Origin: Oxytricha trifallax
Taxonomy: Eukaryota; Ciliophora; Spirotrichea; Sporadotrichida; Oxytrichidae
NCBI GenBank assembly: GCA_000711775.1
Contig: ARYC01000361.1
Location: forward strand, 22,629-86,628
Length of the DNA stretch: 64,000 bases
Direction: 5' to 3'
Under the pieces are notes generated by a model. It ran no database searches and was not told the origin of the DNA. It saw only the letters and a list, made by a program, of their open reading frames with translations. Positions 55,830 to 64,000 of the stretch are shown one piece after another. The first letter of the stretch is position 1, and each line of letters starts with the position of its first letter. A program made the position numbers and the translations under genes.

Positions 55830-56885
55830 TCATTCATTTAAATCTAAAACTTATTTATAAACACTCATTCTTCCCTCTCTCGCACAGACTGTTGTCTTAT
55901 CTACGCTCACTCTCTTACAGCTGCTTTGAATTAAGTCTACTGTATCGATGGGCAAGTCATGCATAAGATGATACAGCAGCAGCTTCTTGTAGTGAGTCTT
56001 GATTTAACTCCAGTAGAATTCAATTCCATTAAATTAAGGGCTATAAGGAACGTTGTATACAGGAGTTATGTTTAGCTCTTCATAAGCTTTCTTAGACTCC
56101 TTAGACTTATGAACTGAGAGGTTATCAACAAACAGGATGATCTCTTGGTTACTAAACTTCTCTCTGAGCTTATGTAGGAACTCTATATACTACTCTCGCT
56201 TAATAGAGCGAGGGTGAATAACATAACTCTCTAGGCCTGAATCTTCACTTATACCAGCTAAAATTGCATGGGTGACTACCTTCACTTTTTAATAATAGAC
56301 TTCTATATTATCATACTTCTTATACCAAGACTTATTAATAAAGGTTGAAGGTAAACACAGCTTCATCAGCGTGTATGAACTTGATGTTATTAGTAATAGC
56401 TCTCTGCATTTAATCATTATATAGTTTAAATTATCACTATAAAATGGCACTATAAAATCAATCACTCTCTTCACTCTGTTGACAGTCTTGAAAGTAATAC
56501 CATTTCTTCCATAAATATTGGCTATAGTCTAAGGAGAGATACGCATTTCAGGAAACCTGCGATGAAACATCACAGCCCGGTCCCGCGCCCCCCCCGCCCC
56601 CTCCGCTAGTCTAATGGAAAATGTGCCCAATACTTCAAAGTCTTAGAGTCAGTATGAGCCTAAGAGAATTTTTATTTTCTTGCAGGATGCATTCAACAAC
56701 CAGAATTAAAATGATAAACAGCTAGCAAGCAGTGATACCTAACAGTTGAGGCACTCTTGCGTAATAACTTTGCTATTGCTGCATAATTTAGTGCAGGTTT
56801 GGCTTAGTCTATATTAATACACGAACCATACCTAAGCTTAAGCAGTAAATCTAAATATTACTCATCATAAATCGACCCAAAATTT
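55830..56885 (-). pseudogene. TBE 42-kDa transposase, copy 3, damaged
   Basis: C-terminal part intact: KVKVVTHAILAGISEDSGLE, FVDNLSVHKS/K region, PYSPQFNGIEFYWSQIKTHY, to TGA at 55830-55832. Has TGA at 56693-56695 at the same place as the other copies, a G+C-only insertion at about 56576-56606, and a small deletion near 56648. Unlike copies 1 and 4 it keeps Gly (IYGRNG) where they have a second TGA. Confidence 0.88.
56576..56606. other. G+C-only insertion in transposase copy 3
   Basis: About 26 extra bases, nearly all G or C (includes CGCGCCCCCCCCCGCCCC-like sequence), relative to copies 1 and 4, which read CACAGCTCGCTAGTC here. It breaks the frame. Possibly an assembly or sequencing artefact. 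Confidence 0.7.
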
Positions 56886-58301
56886 GGATACCCCCCATGT
56901 GCCTGGAATTTTTTAAAATTCCAGGCACATGAAAACCGTCCAAGATTCATCCTGGAATTCCTGATATAATTCTGGAATTTCTGTTAAAATTTTATTTATG
57001 TTAGAATATATTATAAATTAAAAAATTTACTATTGTATTTTGTATATCAAAGTAAAATTATAAAAATTCCTTTTAATTGCTCTCTATAATAAATAATCCA
57101 AAACTCATATTACAATGTGAAAAAAAAATTAAATATTATAAGTTTTTAAATTTCATAATTATGTACAAAAATGAATCTCCATTGATTCAGTAAAATTATC
57201 ACTTATATCATGTAAATACTAATTTGAATTTTCTTAAAGCCGGTTTTATTTATTATTATGCATAATAAATAAATTAATGCATTTGTTAAAAAAATAATTA
57301 TGCAATTTAATAAGGAATTTTCATTTATCTTAAGAAGCTGGATCATAATTCTTATAGATAAATAATGCAATTTTCATTATTTTTGGGGTATATAAGAAGA
57401 CTTACATATATAAACATTAGTATCATAAAAAAAACTGACTGACTCCTGGCACCTAAATCCTTTTGCCTAACTTCTCGCTCAGAACATAAAAATTTTATAA
57501 CTATAGTGTAATGTGATTATAATGCACAATTATACTTACATTAATCATACTTTTCACATATGAAATTTTTAGAATCCATTATCATTAAGTCTTCTTTATT
57601 ATAAATATATTATATTTACTTTATAATTAAGAATTAAATCTGATCAATATATAGTCTGATTCTATACTTATGAAATACAATCAGGCTATATCCAATAGGC
57701 TCATGTATTAAAAGTTTGAATCAGAATTTAAATAAATTTTCATTTTTTATAAAAAAAGTTTTAAAAAAATTTGAATAACTTAAATATATACTCTTACTCC
57801 TAATGCTAAAATGAGACTAAAATAACAACATTTCATATGAAATAGTGAAGATGAAGAATTTTAGCTTATTTTTAAATAAAATAATATTATTATTTAAAAC
57901 TATTACATGGCATTTTTCTATCTTCATCATAAGATGGAACATAACGTGAATTTTTTTGTTAAAGCATAGTTTATAATTTAAGAATTTTACAGCCTATCCT
58001 CAATATATCATGACATAACTTATAGGTTTCTCAAGGCATATACATGGCAGTGCCTTTTAAAAAAATATTTTTTTCATTATATGTCATGATTACCGTCTAT
58101 TTTAACTACCGCTATTTAGATTTAATATTAATTTGATATATTATGTTTTCTCAACATCGAATGTGTTCCTACAATAGCTTTCGTTGTAAAATTATAATCA
58201 TGTTACAAATTAATATGAATTTGAATATAAATGGTAAAAGAAATTAATTTTTTGCTTTTTAAATTAATATTTAAATAATATTATGTATAACCATTTAAAT
58301 G

Positions 58302-58737
58302 AATTTTGGGGGGGAAGTTTCCTGGCCAAAATTTTTATAGCACTCAAAGAAGGAAGTTTTCTGCCCCTATGTAATTTTTATAATTTTCAAAGAATCTTTA
58401 TAATCAATTATGATATAGTTAATTTTAATTTAGCCTCAAACATCATTTCTACCTTGATTATGAATGTAAATTATAATAAAAATTACATTAATTATTATAA
58501 AAATATTATTTTAGCCTTGTTTATTATGTATAAATTGATAATTAATAATAATTTACCTTTAAAATTATGTATTAATAAAAGATGGATAGTACATGTTTAT
58601 GGTAATTGAAATTAAAAATATATTCGTTTCTAATACTTTTATTACCAAACGATATAAAACATAATGTTGAAGGCAGGAAACTTCCGAAGGGGGCAAAAAA
58701 CTGTTTTGGGGCAGGAAACTTCCTTCCCCCGAATTTT
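58302..58737. mobile_element. Short G-tract inverted-repeat element, copy C
   Basis: Homologous to copy A (22480-22885) over its whole length, with ends AATTTTGGGGGGGAAGTTTC and GGAAACTTCCTTCCCCCG. Nested in the 2.0-kb element. No gene. Confidence 0.82.
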
Positions 58738-58764
58738 TTATATAAAATAATAATATTTTATTTT

Positions 58765-58862
58765 AAAAAATTTGGTTCCAGAACTGTACCTGGAATTCCA
58801 GATATAGTTCTGGAATTCCAGGTACAGTTCAGGAATTCCAGGTTCGATTTTCATGTGCCTGG
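58765..58862. repeat. Tandem/inverted CTGGAATTCCAG repeats
   Basis: Four or so units of the form TGGAATTCCAG separated by GTACAGTTC or ATATAGTTC, next to the right terminal repeat of the 2.0-kb element. Similar units occur near 56950-56985 and 58955-59040. Confidence 0.75.
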
Positions 58863-58905
58863 AATTTGAAAAAATTCCAGGCACATGGGGGGTATCCCAA
58901 AATTT

Positions 58906-58929
58906 AGCTAATTTCTATTTCTCATTTTG
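58906..58929 (-). mobile_element. Remnant of TBE copy 3 beyond the nested element
   Basis: AGCTAATTTCTATTTCTCAT matches the transposase 5' region of copies 1 and 4; similarity stops at 58929. Confidence 0.8.
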
Positions 58930-59045
58930 GATGGGGTGTACAATTCTTGAATTTTTTGAAATTCCAGCACCATTCTGGAACACCAGATTCAATGAATCTG
59001 GAATTCCAGATACAGATCTGAATTCCAGTTCTGTACAGGGATATC
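58930..59045. repeat. Second patch of TGGAATTCCAG-like repeats
   Basis: Starts GGATGGGGTGTACAATTC and ends TTCTGTACAGGGATATC, weakly inverted, with internal GAATCTGGAATTCCAGA. It may be a small relative of the 2.0-kb element that replaced the TBE end. Confidence 0.45.
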
Positions 59046-60149
59046 TGAATATATGATATTAAGTTATAAAAAGAGTTATATTGGATTATAAGAAAACAAA
59101 ATTATAAAATATTATTTTATATTTTATCAATAATCATAAAACTTCATATAAATTCTTTATATAAAATATAATCCAAATTTTAATTGCTATTCATAATTTT
59201 TCCAATTTTTACATTAATTTTTTATCTTACTTATTATTTTTATTTATAAAGTATTTTATTTTTTTAATTATGAAAAAATCAATATCAATGTTAACTAATT
59301 CTGCAGAATTTTTAAACTTTTCTCAACGTTGATTATTTACCGGTTCAATTTTACATTAAAACTTAAATAAGTAAAATATACTAAATTTTGAAGTTGTTTA
59401 ACTGTTGGGATATTAAAATTTTTATATAGATATAAATATAAATAAACCTAGTATAAAAAATACACATTATAATTCCTGTTAATTTAGTTATAAGAGAGGT
59501 AGAGAGATATAAAATTCAATCTTAAATGAAATGTTTTAATTGAAGAATTCGTAACAATAATAAACCATGAAATATTAATTAATAAATAATCAAATAAATT
59601 AACCAAAACTATGTCAAAGATTTAAAATTTTAATTTGAAAAAAGTTTCAAAATAATTACAATTAAATTTTTTAATTTCTGAAGATAAATTAAATTTAATG
59701 TCCGTTAAGACTTTGGCGATCATTTAAAATTAAATAGTGATTCTTAATATTTAAATTTATTAATCTTTAAAAAAATAACACCTATTTTCTCCAATAAATA
59801 AATTATTTAGATGCAAAAGTAATTTCATATATTTAAACTTTATATATTTGTATCAAACAAAATGCAAATGCCATATTATTCTGATTGCAAAAATAAATTT
59901 ATTAAAAATGTTTTAAATTACTTTAATTTTACAAATAGCAGTAAAATGAACTATTTTAAATATTAAATAACATGTGAAATATCTCTTATTTGTTTCAGAT
60001 ATTTAATTTAGAAATAACAAATAATTATTTTAATTTTTTCCAGAAAATTGTCTAAGTTATAATGAGAATTCCTTTATAATTGTAATAATTAATGTTACAA
60101 ATAAGTATTTTCATTAAATATAAAAATAAATTAAGACTCTAATTAATAG
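59046..60149. other. A+T-rich spacer
   Basis: About 1.1 kb between the nested elements and TBE copy 4. Nothing recognisable. Confidence 0.6.
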
Positions 60150-60239
60150 ATTCAAAACCCCAAAACCCCTTAGTGAGGTTTATAAGTGCTTTGATTAGTA
60201 GGGTAAAGTTGGGGTTTTATTAGGGTTTGTAGAGAAATT

Positions 60240-61317
60240 AGGCCAGTTTGCAAAATGAGAAATAGAAATTAGCGATTTTTGGGGTCTATTTATGATGAGA
60301 AGTATTTAGATTTACTGCTTAAGCTTAGGTATGGTGCGAGTATTAATATAGACTAACTCAAACCAGTGATGAATTATTGTGCGATTGCAAAGCTATTGTG
60401 TAAGAGTGCTTCGACTGTAAGGTATCACTGCTAGTTAGCTGTTTAGCATTTCAATTCTGGTTCCTGATAACATCCTGTAAGAAAATAAAAGTTCTCTTAG
60501 CAGCATATTGAATATCTCTGCGATTCTAAGACTCTTAAGTATTGGGCACATTTCCCACTTGACTAGCGAGCTGTGATGTTTCATCGCAAGTTTCCTGACA
60601 TGCGTATCTCACTATAGACTATCGCAAATATTTATTGAAGGAATGGTATTACCTTCAAGACTGTCAATAGAGTGAAGAGAGTGATTGACTTTACTCTGCC
60701 ATTTATAGTAATAATTTAAACTATATATATGATTAAATGCAGAGGTCTATTGATAATAACATCAAGTTCATACACGCTGATGAAGCTGTTTTTACGTTCA
60801 ACACCTTTATTAATAAGTCTTGGTACAAGAAGTACGATAATATAGAAGTGTATGACTAAAAGGTTAGGTTGTCACTCACGCAATTTTGGCTGGTATCAGT
60901 GAAGATTCAGGCTTAGAAACTTATGTTATACATCCTCGCTCTATTAAGCGAGAGCAGTATATAGAGTTCTTACATAAGCTAAGAGATATGTACAACGATC
61001 AAGAGATCATCCTGTTTGTTGATAACCTCTCAGTTCATAAGACTAAGGAATCTAAGAAAGCTTATGAAGAGTTAAAGATAACTCCTGTGTATAACGTTCC
61101 TTACAGTCCTCAATTTAATGGAATCGAATTCTATTCGAGTTAGATTAAGACTCACTACAAGAAACTCTTGCTGTATCACCTAATGCATGATCTACCAATC
61201 GACATAGTAGACTTAATACAGAGTAGTTGCAAGAGAGTGGGTAAAGACTAGACTACGATATGTGCAAGGAAAGGAAGAATGAATGTTTATTAATAAGTGT
61301 TAGACTTAAATGAATGA
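60240..61317 (+). pseudogene. TBE 42-kDa transposase, copy 4, damaged
   Basis: Helix-turn-helix region, HADEAVFTFNTF, FVDNLSVHKTK and PYSPQFNGIEFY are readable; D34E spacing confirmed. TGA at 60465-60467 and 60636-60638 (same two sites as copy 1), a missing base near 60864 (KVR-LS instead of KVKVVTH), and Ser for Trp after GIEFY. Stop TGA at 61315-61317. Confidence 0.9.
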
Positions 61318-61323
61318 ATTATT

Positions 61324-62111
61324 TCACATATCAAACTAACTCTTAAATGGATTCGGCTTCTCTTTCTTTTCTTCCTCTGGTGCTTTACTAAGACCCATGT
61401 TTCTTCCCTTTGTACCAGCACCAGCATCTATGTTCATTTCATCAGACTTTTAAACTTCATTATAAAGTCTTTTTCTAACTTAATGAATGGTTTGAGACTT
61501 TCTCTCTGTGAACCTTTGCATTCTCTTTCATTAGAAATATACCAGTTCCAGGTTTCCCTAAAAAGTTATAAATCAAAGCTTACTAGAGAGATAAGGATGC
61601 TTCTTAAGCTCTGCTAGCCACGTATCGCTTATTAGTATTCCTTGCTTCTTTTAATCTTCAGGAGAAATAGAGTAGCGTTTCTTATGAGCTTCTTCTATAA
61701 TTTCTCACAAATAATCCTCTTTGATTGTACCAAGAACACCAAAGAAGAAGTTTCTTTCAGGCAACTTATTTGAAAGCTGCTTCTTGCTAGGAAGGTAAAT
61801 AACCACTTCATCATCTTTCATTGCATCCTCGTAGAGATTTGTGACTGAAATCTCTGGGTAGTTAGGTATTTCAATCAGTTTGATTTCTATGTCTTAAAAG
61901 CTTTCTTCTCCTCGCAGAGTATTGCTTTTAAGAATGATATTTTAGTACCTTCCATCATTGGAAGGAATAGACCAACTGTATACATCGTTGATTAACATCA
62001 ATTTATTTTACCATGCTAAGTAAGGTATCGATAGAGATCCTCCTTGCTTCTGAATCTTGATATCATTTCTTGAGCCTCAACCCTTTTCATTTGGTCATTG
62101 AATGATTCCAT
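61324..62111 (-). pseudogene. TBE 22-kDa protein, copy 4, damaged
   Basis: MESFNDQMKRVEAQEMISRF intact start at 62111, same first intron, then GLFLPTMEGTKISFLKAILC; a missing base near 61894 shifts the frame. Lesion differs from that of copy 1. Convergent with the transposase, 6 bp between stops. Confidence 0.85.
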
Positions 62112-62289
62112 CTTTGTTCCTCTTCCTATTAATGAATTTCAAGTTTTAATTTATAGAATTCTGGATCCTATCCTTTAAAATCTTACTATTAAATATGGGC
62201 ATCTTATAGGAGGTCAACCCTGTAAAGATACGTGGAGAAAGTTCGCAGAAGCTGTAACAAACTTCAGAGATGGAGCTCCATTTTTTATC

Positions 62290-62500
62290 AATTTTGTTCC
62301 ATTAAATTAGTACTAAATATGTTTAAATTTAATTAGTACCGGTACTAAATCCGTTTAAGTTTAATTGGTACCAATTTAATAGTACCAAAACTTAATTAGT
62401 ACCTAGTTTTAATCCAGTGAGGTTTTAATGGAAAAGTTCCAATCTGGTTCTAAACTTAATTGGTACCAGTACCAACCTGAACTTTATCTGAGTTCGTACC
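62290..62500. promoter_or_regulatory. Palindrome-rich divergent region of TBE copy 4
   Basis: Same block as at 25430-25640. Confidence 0.5.
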
Positions 62501-62678
62501 AGAATCAAAATTATTAAGTGCAAAATTACAAAAATTATAGTTATAAACTGAGTATAAATATGAAGTCTTAGAGCTGAGATCAAACCATCATTAATGCTGT
62601 AGCAGCTCCTTTATAGTCCAGCTATAGCTATAGAGGTTTTAATAGCTTTATAATAGAAAATTAAATTTGAATTTAAAC

Positions 62679-64000
62679 ATGGCGGTCAACTTAAATCGTA
62701 GAGCGGCACTTTTAGGAGCAGGTCAATCAATGCTTAACTTTGGTTCAACCAAGAAACAAGAAAATATATATATTGAGAGGGAGGCAGAGCTAAGAGCTCT
62801 TGAATTTGAAGCAAAGGTTTTTATTATATAGGTTTAAAACATGAAACAGAAAGCTGAAATAGAAGTTTAAACATTAATAAAAGATGTTGAGGAAGAAAAG
62901 GAACAGCTTTAGATTTAAAGGATTAAAACTTTTGAATGCTAAGACTGCTAAAATTTTTTCTCTACTGATTCCAGTTTGAAGAGACATATGAAAGAGGTTC
63001 ATTCTGGGAAAGCTAAGGTGTATTTTAAGCATGATAAGGTCGATGGCAGGTACTAGTGCACGACTTGTGAGAAGTCTTATACTCACTCAGCTAAAGTTAA
63101 GAAACATATGCAGTAGCATCACCTAAGTGAGTTCTTGATTTAAGATAAAGAGACTTAGAAATTAGTGCCCGCTAAAAGAAAATCTATTAATCTTGAGACT
63201 TAAAAAGAACAACAGGAGAAGCTCAAGAGGCAGAAGCGAATAGAATTAATGAATCAACCTGCTGGTAATGTCTTTTTAGCATGCTTTAAGAGAGAGCCAT
63301 GTATATTCCTGCACTAAATGCAGTAGGCCTTAGCAGTTGTATTGAAAACTACTTACATATAAACGTACCTGCTAAAGCAAAACTCATAGTGGTTGATGAC
63401 TATGCCTACAAGGTATATCCTTTCAGCTATCTCCTTAAAAACGAGCAGTATCAAAATAAGTTTGCTAACGAATATATTGTACTTAGAGAGGCATAGAAAA
63501 AAGATTTCAAGAATTTGCTCAAGCTAGATGGTGTTATTTCAGGGTTTGGTTTCATCGCACTAAGGCTAAAAAAGTTTGAAATGACTCTCCGAGATTATCT
63601 ATATTAAAACAGATACCCAGATGACTTGAATGATAATTCTATCTAATATGATAAAGGGTGTTTAGGAACTTCACGAGCTTGGATACGTTCATAGAGATTT
63701 GAAGCCTGAAAATGTTAAGCTAAACCTTTGCCCTTTAGAAGTAGTTGTAATCGATTTTAATAGAGCCTTAAGATAAGAGATTGTAACCTTACCAAAGGTT
63801 CTTGGTACTCCAGGTTACTTCCCAATCAGAGAGAAATGGACGAATGGCTCTATTTAGTGGGATGTTTGGGCAATAGCTGCAATAATTTTAGAGTGCGATA
63901 TGGAGAGCATGACTTACATTAATACAAAATATGAAAAATAATCAATAAATCTAGCTGAGAAGCACATAAAACAAGATAATGTTTGCTAAGAAATAAAGAA
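62679..64000 (+). pseudogene. TBE 57-kDa zinc-finger/kinase protein, copy 4, damaged and cut by window end
   Basis: MAVNLNRRAALLGAGQSMLN, coiled-coil, two C2H2 fingers (CQDCQNFFSTDSSLKRHM; CTTCEKSYTHSAKVKKHM), Lys-rich linker, then kinase part MYIPALNAVGLSSCIENYL after a frameshift near 63285. Further shifts near 63632. The finger part is better kept here than in copy 1. Confidence 0.87.

Larger units (their letters stand above)
52887..56885 (-). mobile_element. TBE copy 3, inserted in copy 2, distal end damaged
   Basis: Starts at 52887 with a diverged tip (CAACACCCATAACCCC) after ATT at 52884-52886. It carries the 57-kDa (-), 22-kDa (+) and transposase (-) genes. The transposase-side end is split at 56885 by the 2.0-kb element; 32 more bp of TBE sequence (TAGCTAATTTCTATTTCTCA and neighbours) continue at 58898-58929, then TBE similarity stops without a second telomeric end. 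Confidence 0.92.
56886..58897. mobile_element. 2.0-kb inverted-repeat element nested in TBE copy 3
   Basis: Ends GGATACCCCCCATGTGCC and GGCACATGGGGGGTATCC. The roughly 50-bp terminal repeats each hold a perfect hairpin (GTGCCTGGAATT...AATTCCAGGCAC). Target duplication CAAAATTT at 56878-56885 and 58898-58905; the TBE sequence is continuous across it (GACCC-AAAATT-AGCTAATTT). Interior is A+T rich with no credible gene, so it is non-autonomous. Contains copy C of the G-tract element. Confidence 0.88.
60153..64000 (+). mobile_element. TBE copy 4, right end beyond window
   Basis: Starts CAAAACCCCAAAACCCC after ATT at 60150-60152, same orientation and gene order as copy 1 and very similar to it. 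The last roughly 250 bp lie outside the window. Confidence 0.96.

Noticed and set aside
1-64000. Standard genetic code with many short genes or pseudogenes
   Set aside because: TAA and TAG occur in frame throughout PCNA-neighbouring genes, dynein, VPS52, TOP3 and the carboxypeptidase at non-conserved sites, while each gene ends at TGA. Glutamine reassignment explains this.
1-64000. CRISPR arrays, operons, ribosome binding sites, rRNA genes
   Set aside because: None seen; the window is eukaryotic nuclear DNA.

Overview
The window looks like germline (micronuclear) DNA of a hypotrich (spirotrich) ciliate close to Oxytricha. Genes only read through if TAA and TAG are glutamine and TGA is the stop. 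The DNA is very A+T rich. Genes are interrupted by short A+T-rich internal eliminated sequences (IESs) flanked by short direct repeats (pointers); deleting the IES plus one repeat restores the frame. There are also TBE (telomere-bearing element) transposons whose ends are CAAAACCCCAAAACCCC, that is, Oxytricha-type telomere repeats, with 3-bp ATT target duplications. All gene segments seen are in linear order; I found no convincing scrambling.

Layout. 1-3084 (+) is the 3' end of a dynein heavy chain. 3247-5742 (+) is VPS52. 5856-6999 (+) is a bacterial-type S11 DD-carboxypeptidase. 7304-9400 (+) is an unknown protein. 10298-12746 (-) is a TPR protein. 13320-15212 (-) holds one or two unknown proteins. 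15612-18636 (+) and 18758-22420 (+) are unknown Q/N/S-rich proteins. 22897-28753 (-) is a coiled-coil protein whose coding sequence contains a complete 4.1-kb TBE (23291-27384). 28860-34411 (-) is a chorein/VPS13-like protein, divergent from AIP1/WDR1 at 34613-37398 (+). Then come a small unknown gene (37513-38031, -), a cyclic-nucleotide-binding-domain protein (38526-40396, -), a DUF1764 protein (40555-40911, -), a serine carboxypeptidase (41094-42649, -), PCNA (42773-43575, -) and topoisomerase III (43946-47617, -).

From 47618 on the window is germline-limited: about 4.3 kb of A+T-rich desert, a TBE fragment (51919-52886) cut by a second TBE (52887-56885), which is itself cut by a 2.0-kb inverted-repeat element (56886-58897) that carries a small G-tract inverted-repeat element (58302-58737). 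After more A+T-rich DNA a fourth TBE starts at 60153 and runs off the end.

How the parts fit. The host genes are ordinary housekeeping and ciliary functions. During development the IESs and TBEs must be removed precisely; TBE transposases are known in Oxytricha to take part in this. Each TBE here carries the three known TBE genes: a D34E transposase, a 22-kDa protein convergent with it (stop codons 6 bp apart), and a divergent 57-kDa zinc-finger/kinase protein. Most copies have lesions, but the 22-kDa gene of the copy at 53-57 kb is intact. All calls are from reading the sequence; no database search was possible.
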